From the NCBI GenBank assembly GCA_031291615.1, contig JARLIS010000011.1, forward strand, positions 1 through 46,996: a DNA stretch of 46,996 nt. The letters run 5' to 3'. This DNA comes from Parvibaculum sp. Lineage in GTDB: Bacteria; Pseudomonadota; Alphaproteobacteria; Parvibaculales; Parvibaculaceae. Below are positions 10,254-18,713 of this stretch, one piece after another. Below the pieces are notes generated by a model. That model did not search any database, was not told the DNA's origin, and saw nothing but the letters and a program-made list of their open reading frames with translations. Each line of letters opens with the position of its first letter. Positions within the stretch are counted from its first letter, which is position 1. The position numbers were made by a program, and so were the translations under genes.

Positions 10254-10802
10254 CTATTTGGTCTTGGTGTCTCCAGCTTCGACGCTGTTCATGCGAAGCT
10301 GGCGGGCGCGGACGAGAATGGCGTTCTCGATCTGCTCGCCGGTCTGCACATTGGTTGCGGCGTCGATCCAGCCGCTCTTCGCGTCGCGCGTCTGGCGGAA
10401 CACCGACACCTTCACGCCGTCGGCGCGCAGCCTGCGGTCCATGATGTAGACGGTGATCTTGAAGCGCTCGCCGGGCGTTTTCGGGTCCTGATACCAGTCG
10501 GTGATGATGACGCCGCCGAAAGGATCGGCCGAGGCGAGCGGCATGAAGGAGATGGTGTCGAGCGAGGCGCGCCAGAGGAAGCTGTTGACGCCGATGCCGT
10601 TGCCCTGATCGCTGCCGCTGTCGCCGCCGAAAAGCGTGATGCCGCCTTCGCCGAAAATCGTCTGGCGCTCCGGCGCCCCGCCCGGATGGGTCGGGCCGGT
10701 TCCTTCCTGGGAGGGATAGGTCGAATCGCCGCCGCCGAAGAGGCCGCAGCCGCCAAGGGCAAGGGCCGCGCCCAGAAGGCCGGCGGAAGCCAGTTTCGCC
10801 AT
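10254..10802 (-). CDS. DUF3576 domain lipoprotein
   Basis: This belongs to a conserved alphaproteobacterial lipoprotein family of unknown function (DUF3576). Starting at the ATG at 10802 gives a short signal peptide with lipobox ALGGC (Cys19), then a Gly/Ser/Pro-rich linker and a globular domain with GVNSFLWRASLDTISFMPLASADPFGGVI and a terminal RARQLRM. The start is chosen because GGAG lies 5 bases upstream. Upstream ATGs at 10826 and 10913 keep the frame open but have no ribosome site and would bury the signal peptide. It lies 99 bases upstream of leuS in the same direction. Periplasmic, outer-membrane-anchored location is inferred from the lipobox. Confidence 0.88.
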   Translation of the reverse strand: MAKLASAGLLGAALALGGCGLFGGGDSTYPSQEGTGPTHPGGAPERQTIFGEGGITLFGGDSGSDQGNGIGVNSFLWRASLDTISFMPLASADPFGGVIITDWYQDPKTPGERFKITVYIMDRRLRADGVKVSVFRQTRDAKSGWIDAATNVQTGEQIENAILVRARQLRMNSVEAGDTKTK

Positions 10803-11653
10803 GCGGCTCCGACCGGGAGACACCATGTCATCGCTGGTGATGCGTGTTTCGATATTCATGTGGCGCGCAAATTCCCCGTTGCGCGTCCGGCGCGCGTTCC
10901 GATCGTTCGTCATCGCTTTACGGCAAGCCTCTCGCGTTACGCCCCGATTTCCCCTGCTTCCGGCGGGGACGGGTGCCCCTTCGCCGGCGCTTCAATCCGC
11001 CCTGTCGTGCCTCGCTCGGGCAAACCGGCAGCCACATTGCCTGAAAGCGTATTTAATTCAATCGTTTCGAGACAGTTTGCCCGCCGCTCCGCCCATATTC
11101 GCACGGGCCCGCCTGACGCCGCCGTTTCCGGCTCCATCGGTGTCGGCCCGTTCGATAGCTGGTTCTTGCGCAACTGCCCTTGCGGAGCAAGTTAAATCCG
11201 GCTTCTTCCGGCGAAAAACAGCGGTTTTGGCGGGCTCAGGCGTTCCCGCTTTCCGGGTCCGGGCGAGGGCGTCCAGGGCGGACCCGATTGCCGGCTGGAC
11301 GCCTCCCGGACCTGTTGCCGAACCGCCACAAACGACACCATAAGAGCAGGCCGGGAGGGACGGGGGAGGCTTGCGGCGTCCATCGCGAGTTCGCAAAGGG
11401 CTTCGGCATGGCCGGATAAAGCCTTGTCAGGCTTCGCACAATGATTTGTGCCCTTTCCGCAACATATGCCGACTTTCAGAGCCGGAGGGTGGTTCCTCGG
11501 CTTGACGGAACACCCTTATCGCCGGATTAATCGTCCCACGCGCTCGGGGGGCAGTTTCGTCGGCCCGGCGATGGACGCGACCTCGGAAACTCTCAGGCGT
11601 TTTTCCGGCGGTCTGTGAAATTGAACAGCTAACGCTGACACTGCGAGGAACAT
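10803..11653. other. 851-base intergenic region before the porin gene
   Basis: No gene is supported here. The short open frames on both strands are Arg/Pro/Ala-rich and have no recognisable content. Visible elements are a perfect inverted repeat GCACAA-TGAT-TTGTGC at 11436-11451, a possible operator, and a candidate porin promoter at 11502-11530. The space separates divergent transcripts (DUF3576 leftward, porin rightward), so a leftward promoter must lie near its left end, but I could not pick one with confidence. Confidence 0.6.
11502..11530 (+). promoter_or_regulatory. Candidate sigma-70-type promoter for the porin
   Basis: TTGACG at 11502-11507 is followed after 17 bases by GATTAA at 11525-11530. 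The -35 is good and the -10 is weak (3 of 6). It would give a leader of roughly 117 bases before the porin ATG, in line with long leaders of porin mRNAs that are often targets of small RNAs. Confidence 0.35.
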
Positions 11654-12814
11654 ATGAAAAAGATTCTCCTTGGGACGACCGCACTGGTCACCGTCGGCCT
11701 TCTTGCCGGCCCGGCGCTCGCGAGCGACCCGCTGAAGGTTACGGTCGGCGGCAACGTCGTCACCGGCTTCTACGTTGTCGACGCCGACAACGTCACGGGC
11801 ACGAAATTCCAGACCTCGAAGGTCGCCCTGGTCGCGCGCAACATCGACATCAAAGCCGAAGGCACGCTGGACAACGGCATCGTCGCCGGCGTCGATGCGA
11901 AGCTCCAGCTCAACAACGACTGGAACTCGCACAACAACGTTCCGGCCTCGTCGTCGATCGCCACGTTCCGTCAGCTCTTCGCCTATCTCGAAGGTGGCTT
12001 CGGCCGCTTCGAAATCGGTGGCACGGACGGCGCCGCCTACAAGATGCATTACACGTCGCCCTGGTTCGTGCCGGGCAACGGCGTCGACTCGCCGAACATC
12101 TACAACGGCGTGTCGCGTCGTTCGGGTGCGGTTGGTGGACCGGAACTGCGTCTGTCGACCTTCTCGCTGATGGCGACCGACTCGAACAAGGTCAGCTACT
12201 TCACGCCGCGTCTCGCCGGCTTCCAGCTCGGCCTGTCCTACACGCCGAACGCCAGCGACAACAACCCGACGGCGAACGGTCTCGTCATTCAGCAGACCAA
12301 CAGCAACATCACCAACGTTGCCGAAATCGCTCTGAACTATGCCGGCACGTTCGGCGGTGTGGACCTGGGCCTCGACGGCTTCTACACGAAGGGTGACTCG
12401 GGCGGCTCGAACAATGGCACGCCGCAGGAATACGGCTTCGGCGGTAACCTCGGCTATGCCGGCTTCACGCTGGGCGGCGCCTGGTACAAGTCGAAGGACC
12501 TCGACTACAAGTACGGCGTTTCGGATGCTCGCAAGGGCTACGGCGCGAAGGTCTGGACGGCTGGTCTGAAGTATGCGACCGGCCCCTGGACGGTCGGCGC
12601 GGCCTACCTCGACGCTCAGGACGACTCGGATTCCTTCACCGGTCGTAATGGTCGTGAGAGCAAGGGCTGGCAGCTCGGCGGCGGTTACAACCTGGGTTCG
12701 GGCGTCGATCTCGGCCTCGACCTCCAGTCGACCGACAACCGTCACAACAACACCTGGGCCGCTCAGACCTACACCACCAACTCGGCTGGTCTGGTCCTCG
12801 CGATCGCCTTCTGA
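11654..12814 (+). CDS. Outer-membrane porin
   Basis: This is a trimeric-type general diffusion porin of the Gram-negative porin family. The 386-residue precursor starts with a clear Sec signal peptide, cleaved after ...GPALA at about residue 23. The mature part alternates Gly, aromatic and polar residues as in beta strands, contains YLEGGFGRFEIGGTDGA, and ends in phenylalanine (VLAIAF), the signal for BAM-dependent insertion. Codon use shows strong C-ending bias, as in highly expressed genes. The gene is monocistronic, bounded by a strong terminator. Substrate specificity cannot be read. Confidence 0.93.
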   Translation: MKKILLGTTALVTVGLLAGPALASDPLKVTVGGNVVTGFYVVDADNVTGTKFQTSKVALVARNIDIKAEGTLDNGIVAGVDAKLQLNNDWNSHNNVPASSSIATFRQLFAYLEGGFGRFEIGGTDGAAYKMHYTSPWFVPGNGVDSPNIYNGVSRRSGAVGGPELRLSTFSLMATDSNKVSYFTPRLAGFQLGLSYTPNASDNNPTANGLVIQQTNSNITNVAEIALNYAGTFGGVDLGLDGFYTKGDSGGSNNGTPQEYGFGGNLGYAGFTLGGAWYKSKDLDYKYGVSDARKGYGAKVWTAGLKYATGPWTVGAAYLDAQDDSDSFTGRNGRESKGWQLGGGYNLGSGVDLGLDLQSTDNRHNNTWAAQTYTTNSAGLVLAIAF

Positions 12815-12837
12815 TCTTAGATCACGATACGAATATG

Positions 12838-12868
12838 GAGAGCGGGCATTTGCCCGCTCTCTTTTTTT
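12838..12868 (+). terminator. Strong intrinsic terminator after the porin
   Basis: GAGAGCGGGC (12838-12847) pairs perfectly with GCCCGCTCTC (12852-12861), with an extra A-T pair at the loop. Seven T residues follow at 12862-12868. It sits 24 bases after the porin stop. Confidence 0.93.
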
Positions 12869-12932
12869 GTGCATTTTGCATTGCGCCTGCATCTGCTAAT
12901 ACGCGCCAGACTTCCTGAATGGAAAGGCTCTC

Positions 12933-13772
12933 ATGGGTGCCCTTATCTGGCTTGCCTCCTATCCAAAGTCCGGCAACACCTGGATGCGCTCGTTTCTGCA
13001 CAATCTGCTGCGGAACAGCGTGACGCCCGTACCCCTGGATGAGTTGGGAGATTTTTGCCTCGGGGAATCCTATGCGCCCTGGTACCGCCGCCACGCGGAC
13101 CGACCGCTGGAGGAATTGGCGTCCGAGGACATCGCGGCCTTGCGACCGCGCGCGCAACGCGACTTCACGCAAGTCTCGCCCGACTCCGTATTCGTCAAAA
13201 CGCACAACTATCTCGGCGACTGGCACGGCCACCCGCTGCACAACATGGATGTCACCGCCGGCGCCATTTATATCGTTCGCAATCCGCTGGACGTTGCGCT
13301 GTCGATGGGCCCGCATTTCGGCTACTCGATCGACGAGGCGATCGAGGTGCTCCAGAACGAAGGAGCAGGCACGGTCATGGATGAAAATCACATTCCGGAA
13401 GTCCATGCATCGTGGTCGACGCATGTCAGGAGCTGGACGGAGCATCCCAATCCGCAGCTTCTCGTCATGCGCTACGAAGATCTGCTCGACAAGCCGCGCA
13501 AGTCCTTCAAGCAGGTAACGAAGTTTCTCGGTCTCTCGCCGTCGACTGAGAGGCTCGAGCGCGCAATCCGGAATTCTTCATTTAAAGTTTTGAAGGCGCA
13601 GGAACAAAAGACGGGCTTCCGGGAACGCTCGAACAAGGCCAGCGCCTTTTTCCGCGAGGGCCGCAAGGATCAGTGGCGCGAGAAACTGACGCCCGAGCAG
13701 GTGCGCCGCATCATTGCCGATCATCGCGAGCAGATGGAACGCTTCGGCTATATTCCGAAAGATTATGCCTGA
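12933..13772 (+). CDS. Cytosolic-type PAPS-dependent sulfotransferase
   Basis: The 279-residue protein belongs to the Sulfotransfer_1 family, which moves sulfate from PAPS to a hydroxyl or amine. The 5'-phosphosulfate loop YPKSGNTW is at residues 10-17, the likely catalytic His in KTH (89-91), and the 3'-phosphate motif IVRNPLDVALS around 114-124. A C-terminal FREGRKDQWREKLTPEQ matches the conserved RKGxxGxWK-type region. There is no signal peptide, so it acts in the cytoplasm. The acceptor is unknown. It follows the porin terminator and so has its own promoter, and it overlaps the opposite-strand thiE-like gene by 10 bases. Confidence 0.9.
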   Translation: MGALIWLASYPKSGNTWMRSFLHNLLRNSVTPVPLDELGDFCLGESYAPWYRRHADRPLEELASEDIAALRPRAQRDFTQVSPDSVFVKTHNYLGDWHGHPLHNMDVTAGAIYIVRNPLDVALSMGPHFGYSIDEAIEVLQNEGAGTVMDENHIPEVHASWSTHVRSWTEHPNPQLLVMRYEDLLDKPRKSFKQVTKFLGLSPSTERLERAIRNSSFKVLKAQEQKTGFRERSNKASAFFREGRKDQWREKLTPEQVRRIIADHREQMERFGYIPKDYA

Positions 13773-14407
13773 GCGACGAGGCCGATGCCGGCGACGCCAT
13801 GCGCGCCGGAACCTGAAAGTCTGCGAAGCGCCATCGGGTTCGTCACGCCGCCAAGCGCATAGGCGGCAAGCCCGAGACGGGAGGCGAGGCGCGCGAGCTG
13901 CGCGAAGCGGATGAGCCCGAGGGTTTGCGCGCCCGGATGGCTCTCGGTGGCGAAGACCGGCGAGATCAGTACCGCATCGACGCCGGCTTGCGCCGCGCGA
14001 ATGACGGCGCGCTCCGAATGGGCGGCGGCGGTGACAGGGGCCCGCGCGCCGGACGAGCGTCTCGCGCGCCTTCCTCCGAGCAAGGCCCGTTCGGGAAAAT
14101 GCGTGCCGACCATCGCCGCCTGCCGCGCCTCGCCCGCGACGAGCAGCAGGATGCCGTGCCGTCTTGCGCGGCGCGACATGTCGGCCAACGCCTCGCGTGC
14201 GGGCGCTGCTTCATAGCTCCGCCATATGAGGCCCGATCCACGCGGCAGCGTGGAGAGCGCCATGGCGGGATCGGGCAGGCGCGCGGGATCGGTGAGCGCG
14301 ATTAACAAGGGAAGGACCGGATGCGGGCGGGCGCCTTGCCGCAGGCGCGCCGCCATCCGCATCATCGCCCGCGGCTTGTCAGGCTTTCCCGCCGCCACTA
14401 GTTTCAC
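13763..14407 (-). CDS. ThiE/TenI-like thiamine phosphate synthase family protein
   Basis: The protein resembles the alphaproteobacterial ThiE/TenI branch of TIM-barrel enzymes: it begins LPLLIALTDPARLPDP, has a central SYEAAPAREALADMSRRARRHGILLLVAG, AHSERAVIRAAQAGVDAVLISPVFATESHPGA, and ends YALGGVTNPMALRRLSGSGAHGVAGIG with the phosphate-binding glycines. Family members either join the pyrimidine and thiazole halves of thiamine or act as TenI-like aromatases; I cannot tell which. The start is uncertain: GTG at 14407 gives 214 residues, while the ATGs at 14362-14365 give a shorter form. It is divergent from yggS. Confidence 0.78.
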   Translation of the reverse strand: MKLVAAGKPDKPRAMMRMAARLRQGARPHPVLPLLIALTDPARLPDPAMALSTLPRGSGLIWRSYEAAPAREALADMSRRARRHGILLLVAGEARQAAMVGTHFPERALLGGRRARRSSGARAPVTAAAHSERAVIRAAQAGVDAVLISPVFATESHPGAQTLGLIRFAQLARLASRLGLAAYALGGVTNPMALRRLSGSGAHGVAGIGLVAQA

Positions 14408-14444
14408 CCCGTCACTGCACGATCCAACAGAGACGAGCATAGGG

Positions 14445-15128
14445 ATGAAAGCGGGCGAACCCAAGCCGGAGACGGCGGCTGCGAGACTGGAGGCCATTCG
14501 CGCCCGCATGTCGGCGGCGGCGAAAGAGGCCGGCCGCAAGGACGAGATCACACTCGTCGCCGTGTCGAAGACCTTCGACGCCGGCGCAATCCAGCCCCTC
14601 ATCGATGCGGGCCAGCGCGTCTTCGGCGAAAACCGCGTGCAGGAGGCGGAAGCCAAATGGCCGGCATTGCGTGCGGCGACGCCGGGGATCGAGCTTCATC
14701 TGATCGGGCCATTGCAGACCAACAAGCTGAAGCAGGCGCTCGCACTTTTCGATGTCTTCCACACGCTCGACCGCGAACGGCTCGCCGAGGCGCTGGCGGC
14801 GGAGAAGGCGCGCGGGGCGTCGCTGCCGCGTCTTTTCATTCAGGTGAATACAGGCGAGGAGGCGCAGAAGGCAGGCGTTTTCCCCCGCGAGGCGGATGCC
14901 TTCATCGCGCGCGCGCGCGAGGTCCACGGCCTTTCCATCGAGGGGCTGATGTGCATTCCGCCGGTCGATGAGGAGCCTGCGCTCCATTTCGCGCTTCTTG
15001 AAAAGATCGCGCGGCGAAACGGCATCGCGAAACTTTCCATGGGCATGAGCGCCGATTTTGAAACGGCGATCGGCTTCGGCGCGACACATGTGCGCGTCGG
15101 CAGCGCGCTTTTCGGAACGAGGGCCTAG
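14445..15128 (+). CDS. yggS: YggS/PLPBP family pyridoxal phosphate homeostasis protein
   Basis: The 227-residue single-domain TIM barrel carries PLP without known catalytic activity and balances vitamin B6 and amino acid pools. Lys42 in AVSKTF is the PLP-binding lysine. FGENRVQEAEAKW, LHLIGPLQTNKLK and SMGMSADFETAIGFGATHVRVGSALFG are family signatures. The ATG has AGGG just upstream. An open frame extends further upstream, but it is Arg-rich and overlaps the divergent gene. The stop overlaps the convergent L,D-transpeptidase gene by 4 bases. Confidence 0.94.
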   Translation: MKAGEPKPETAAARLEAIRARMSAAAKEAGRKDEITLVAVSKTFDAGAIQPLIDAGQRVFGENRVQEAEAKWPALRAATPGIELHLIGPLQTNKLKQALALFDVFHTLDRERLAEALAAEKARGASLPRLFIQVNTGEEAQKAGVFPREADAFIARAREVHGLSIEGLMCIPPVDEEPALHFALLEKIARRNGIAKLSMGMSADFETAIGFGATHVRVGSALFGTRA

Positions 15129-15649
15129 GCGAGCTCTATCGTCATGCGCGTTTCAGGCCCGACGCGGGCGAGCACATCCAGCATGTCGGGAAGCTCCAGC
15201 GCCACGCAACCTTCCGTCGGCTGAAGAATGCCGTCTTTCCTTTTCGCCAGATGGAAAAATATCGCGCTGCCGGCGCCCGGTACGACGGGATCGTCGTTGT
15301 AGCCCATGACGGTCAGCAGATCGTAGAGGTGATCCTCCCGCCACAGTGTTTCGGCGCTTGCCGCATGGGGCAGGCGGACGAAGCGGTTATAGGCGGGATC
15401 GGCGGGCGCGTCGCACCAACCGTCGTCGGGCTTGGTGACGAAGGCGGGGAGGCCGGTCGCGGGTCTTGCCAGACGGTCGGCGCGATAGCGCAATTCGCGC
15501 AAGGGAAAGGTGCCGACCGGCGTGCCGCCATCGCCTTCGCGCTTTATGCCGACGATCCCGCTGCGGCCCAGCGCGCATACATAGTCGCCGGCCCCAAAGC
15601 GGAGGCGGCCTTGCGTTGCGCCTGGCGCGGCGGTGACGAAAATATCCAT
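15125..15649 (-). CDS. L,D-transpeptidase (YkuD-fold) catalytic domain protein
   Basis: The 174-residue protein has the YkuD catalytic signature: His133 in SAIFFHLAK and Cys148 in PTEGCVALE, with GDGGTPVGTFPL upstream. This family makes 3-3 peptidoglycan cross-links or attaches lipoproteins to the wall. No signal peptide is evident (MDIFVTAAPGATQG), which is odd for a periplasmic transpeptidase. This small subfamily is common in alphaproteobacteria and its role is unsettled. Convergent with yggS, overlapping by 4 bases. Confidence 0.85.
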   Translation of the reverse strand: MDIFVTAAPGATQGRLRFGAGDYVCALGRSGIVGIKREGDGGTPVGTFPLRELRYRADRLARPATGLPAFVTKPDDGWCDAPADPAYNRFVRLPHAASAETLWREDHLYDLLTVMGYNDDPVVPGAGSAIFFHLAKRKDGILQPTEGCVALELPDMLDVLARVGPETRMTIELA

Positions 15650-15694
15650 GAAGCGAGTTTAGTCGGCGCGCCGAAGGAGGACCAGACGGGCGGC

Positions 15695-16564
15695 TCAGTA
15701 GCCCGGCGTTTCGCCCATCATGTTGAGCGAGGCGGCGGGCATGGCGGGGTTTGCCGTCTTCATCGCGTCATATTGATCGAGCGCGGTCTGCATGGCGCCG
15801 ATCAGGTCCTTGGATGGCGTGCCGGCGCCTCCCGCCGTGGCCAGCGCAATCGCCTGATTGCCCGGCAATGAATTCGCGGCCTTCGTGGCGGCGATCTGGT
15901 TTGCCGCCGTTTTGGTGAACTGCGAGGCCGATGCGGACGGCGCGGTGGAGGCGGAGGCCGCAGCGAGAGAGGGATTTGCTGCCTTGGCGACGCCGGGATT
16001 CGAGAAGGAACCCATCAGGGCGTTGAAGGCTTCGGGGCTCAGCTGCGGGACGGGCTTTGTCTGACCGGCCTTTGCCGGCTGGTTCTGGGCAACCGTCTGG
16101 GTTGCCGCAGGCGCCGAGGCGGCGATCGAGCCGGTGGTGAGGGCGGCGTTGGCGGCGGCTGCCGCTTCCGGCGTTGCGGCGGCGCTGGCGACGGCGGTGG
16201 ACGGCTTGTCCTCGCCGAAGAGGCTCGCAAAGACGTGTTCGCCGACATCCTTACCCGAGACGGCGCTGATGGCGCTGTCGGCAACGGAGGTGACGAGGCC
16301 GATCGGGCCGCCATAAAGCGTGTCGCCGGCGACGCGGGCGACGGGGCTGATCGCGTCGCCGGTCAGATGGCGATAGATCTGGGCGACGACCGGAATGTGC
16401 TGGAGCGGGTTCAAGGTGTCGAGCACGTCGGAAAAAGTCAGCTGCTCGCCCTGCGGCGCCTTGCCCTGAAGGCGGTTCGTCCGCAAGGCGTCGAAAGCCG
16501 CGGAAGCCATATTGTGCTTGCCGGAGGTCGGGGCGGTCAGTGCGGCGGCGGCGAAATCGGTCAT
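15695..16564 (-). CDS. Conserved alphaproteobacterial protein of unknown function, Ala-rich
   Basis: I do not recognise a named family. From the ATG at 16564 the product has 289 residues. Residues around 45-90 (LNPLQHIPVVAQIYRHLTGD then VARVAGDTLYGGPIGL) are compact and look conserved, while the central and C-terminal parts are low-complexity Ala/Thr/Ser/Pro with few charges, ending ASLNMMGETPGY. There is no signal peptide or clear membrane helix. The frame is open to 16657 with another ATG. It is convergent with the L,D-transpeptidase-type gene's neighbours and divergent from the TPR-sulfotransferase gene. Role unknown. Confidence 0.75.
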   Translation of the reverse strand: MTDFAAAALTAPTSGKHNMASAAFDALRTNRLQGKAPQGEQLTFSDVLDTLNPLQHIPVVAQIYRHLTGDAISPVARVAGDTLYGGPIGLVTSVADSAISAVSGKDVGEHVFASLFGEDKPSTAVASAAATPEAAAAANAALTTGSIAASAPAATQTVAQNQPAKAGQTKPVPQLSPEAFNALMGSFSNPGVAKAANPSLAAASASTAPSASASQFTKTAANQIAATKAANSLPGNQAIALATAGGAGTPSKDLIGAMQTALDQYDAMKTANPAMPAASLNMMGETPGY

Positions 16565-16664
16565 TTGGCGGATATGCTCTGCCCGAGGGGTTCGCTCCTT
16601 CAGGAGCAAGCCTTGGGCCAAACCGAAAATTCCATGAAAACAAGGTGTTAGAGCCATCGACGGT

Positions 16665-16693
16665 TTGACATCGGGCGACCCCCGGCAGACATT
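16665..16693 (+). promoter_or_regulatory. Candidate promoter for the TPR-sulfotransferase operon
   Basis: TTGACA at 16665-16670, a 17-base spacer and GACATT at 16688-16693. The -35 is a perfect consensus match and the -10 matches 3 of 6. It lies about 110 bases before the next gene, on the correct strand. Confidence 0.4.
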
Positions 16694-16804
16694 GCCCAGC
16701 CAGTTCGGTCTTGGGCAGGCGCGGCTCCGCGCCTTCGCATTCTCTTGGGCTGGCGCGGGGCGCTATGGCAAACTCCGCTCACATCACGAACGGAATGACT
16801 GCAT

Positions 16805-18706
16805 ATGTCGAAGCGGCCGCCAAAACAGGGCTTCCAGCCAAACTTTGCGCCGGGCACGGGGCGGCCCACCGTCCCCCTGCCGGGGGCGGCCGGCGGCTAT
16901 CGGCCGACCGTTGCGCTTCCCGGCTCCGCCGCGATTTCTCCCCGCCCACCGTCCAAGGCCGAGCTTCTGGAGGCGATGAAGGTCGCCGCGGGTCATTTCG
17001 GCGCGGGCCGCTTCGAGCATGCCCGGCTTATCGTCGAAAAAATTCTGGGCATTGTGCCCGGCATGCCGGATGCGCTGCATCTGCGCGGTCTCATCGCGCT
17101 CGAGACGGGTAACTTTGTCGAGGCCGAGCAGCTGATCGCCGCAGCCGTCAAGGCCGCCGGACGCGCGCCCGCCAATATGCTCGTCAATCTCGGCAATGCG
17201 CGCCGCCAGCAGGCGAAGTACGACGCGGCGCTCGACGCCTATGCGCGCGCGCTCAAGGCCGATCCGAAATATGTCGACGCCTATGTCGCGCGCGGCATTC
17301 TGTGGACGCTGGCGGACGATCACGATCGCGCCTTCGCGGATTTCAACCGGGCGATGACACTGAGGCCGGACGCGCCGGCGCCCTATATTCGCGCCACCGA
17401 AGCGGCGATGCGGCTCGGCCTCTTCCGCGAGGCGCTGGCGATCTGCGCCAAGGCGCTCGAAAAAGATCCCTCGCTTCCCGCCGTCTTCTTTGCGCTGATG
17501 GCCAATATCCATGAGCGCCTGTCCGAACTCGACGAGGCGCTGGCCTATGCCGAGAAGGCGCTGGCCGAACCGCTGGGCGACGCCTATTCCGAAGCCGCGC
17601 GCATCTGGGCGCGAGCAACGCGGCGGCGGAACCCGGGCGACGCCCAGGCGCTTGCGGAAGCGCGCAAGCTGCTTGAAGCGGTGGATTTCAAGACTCTCCC
17701 CTTCGATCAGGCGCGGACCGTCTATGAAGAACTCGCCCAGATTTGCGACAAACAGGGCGATGTCGACATGGCCCTCATCTACTTCTCCCGCATGAATGAG
17801 CGGGCGGGCGAGGAGGCTCGGGCGCGCGGGATCGACAAGGGCGCCTATCTTGCGAGAGTCGAGGCGCTGATCGAGGCAACGACACCTGACCGGATTGCCG
17901 GCTGGAGTGCGCTTCCCGCGCCTCGGCCCGAAAGCGAACGCCGCGCGCCACCGGTTTTCCTTGTCGGGTTTCCGCGTTCGGGCACGACGCTCCTCGATCA
18001 GATTCTCGACGCCCATCCGGACGTTCAGGTTCTTGAGGAAAAGCCCGTGCTGCGCGAGATCGGCGAAGCGGCGGACGGGCTTCCCGGCGGCTATCCTGCA
18101 TCTCTCGCGCCGCTCAGCGACGCCGCCCGGGACGAGCTACGCCGGCTCTATCGTTCGACGCTGATCGGACAGGGCGGGGACATCGCGAACAAGGTCGTCA
18201 TCGACAAGCTGCCGCTCAACATCATTCACGCCGCGCTCATTCACCGCGTTCTGCCCGAGGCGAAAATCATCCTGGCGCTGCGCCATCCGGCCGACGCGGT
18301 GCTCTCCTGTTTCATGCAGGATTTTCAGCTCAACACCTCGATGGCGAATTTCCTGACGCTTGAGGACGCCGCCCATCTCTACGACCGGGTGATGACGCTC
18401 TGGCAGGCCACGCGCGCGCTGCTGCCGCTCAACGTCGTCGAAGTGCGTTATGAAAATCTCATCCGCGATCTCAGGGCCGAGGTCGAGCCGGTGATCGATT
18501 TCCTAGGCCTCTCCTGGGCCGAGGCGCAGGCCGATCCGGCGGCGCATGCGAAAGCGCGCGGCACCATTCGCACGCCTTCCTATACGCAGGTGACGCAGCC
18601 CATCTATGCCAGTTCGACCGATCGCTGGCGGCGTTACGAAAAGCATCTCGCTCCCGTTCTTCCCATCCTCGAAAAGCATATTCGCCATTTCGGCTATTCG
18701 CTCTGA
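16805..18706 (+). CDS. TPR-repeat sulfotransferase
   Basis: The 633-residue protein fuses a tetratricopeptide-repeat array (about residues 55-350) to a PAPS-dependent sulfotransferase domain (about 380-630). The P-loop is VGFPRSGTTLLDQIL (PRSGTT at 390-395), followed by AHPDVQVLEEKPVLREI, and the 3'-phosphate site LRHPADAVLSCFMQDF. A Pro/Gly-rich N-terminal tail precedes the repeats. The layout resembles tyrosylprotein-sulfotransferase-like bacterial enzymes, whose repeats are thought to bind the acceptor. No signal peptide. The response regulator gene starts 7 bases later, so they probably share a transcript. Confidence 0.92.
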   Translation: MSKRPPKQGFQPNFAPGTGRPTVPLPGAAGGYRPTVALPGSAAISPRPPSKAELLEAMKVAAGHFGAGRFEHARLIVEKILGIVPGMPDALHLRGLIALETGNFVEAEQLIAAAVKAAGRAPANMLVNLGNARRQQAKYDAALDAYARALKADPKYVDAYVARGILWTLADDHDRAFADFNRAMTLRPDAPAPYIRATEAAMRLGLFREALAICAKALEKDPSLPAVFFALMANIHERLSELDEALAYAEKALAEPLGDAYSEAARIWARATRRRNPGDAQALAEARKLLEAVDFKTLPFDQARTVYEELAQICDKQGDVDMALIYFSRMNERAGEEARARGIDKGAYLARVEALIEATTPDRIAGWSALPAPRPESERRAPPVFLVGFPRSGTTLLDQILDAHPDVQVLEEKPVLREIGEAADGLPGGYPASLAPLSDAARDELRRLYRSTLIGQGGDIANKVVIDKLPLNIIHAALIHRVLPEAKIILALRHPADAVLSCFMQDFQLNTSMANFLTLEDAAHLYDRVMTLWQATRALLPLNVVEVRYENLIRDLRAEVEPVIDFLGLSWAEAQADPAAHAKARGTIRTPSYTQVTQPIYASSTDRWRRYEKHLAPVLPILEKHIRHFGYSL

Positions 18707-18713
18707 GCGGTTC

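Noticed and set aside
7527..11195. A very long open frame on the plus strand (over 1,200 codons) opposite leuS and the DUF3576 gene.
   Set aside because: It is antisense to a certain leuS, has Arg/Gly/His/Ala-rich composition without domains, and results from high third-position GC.
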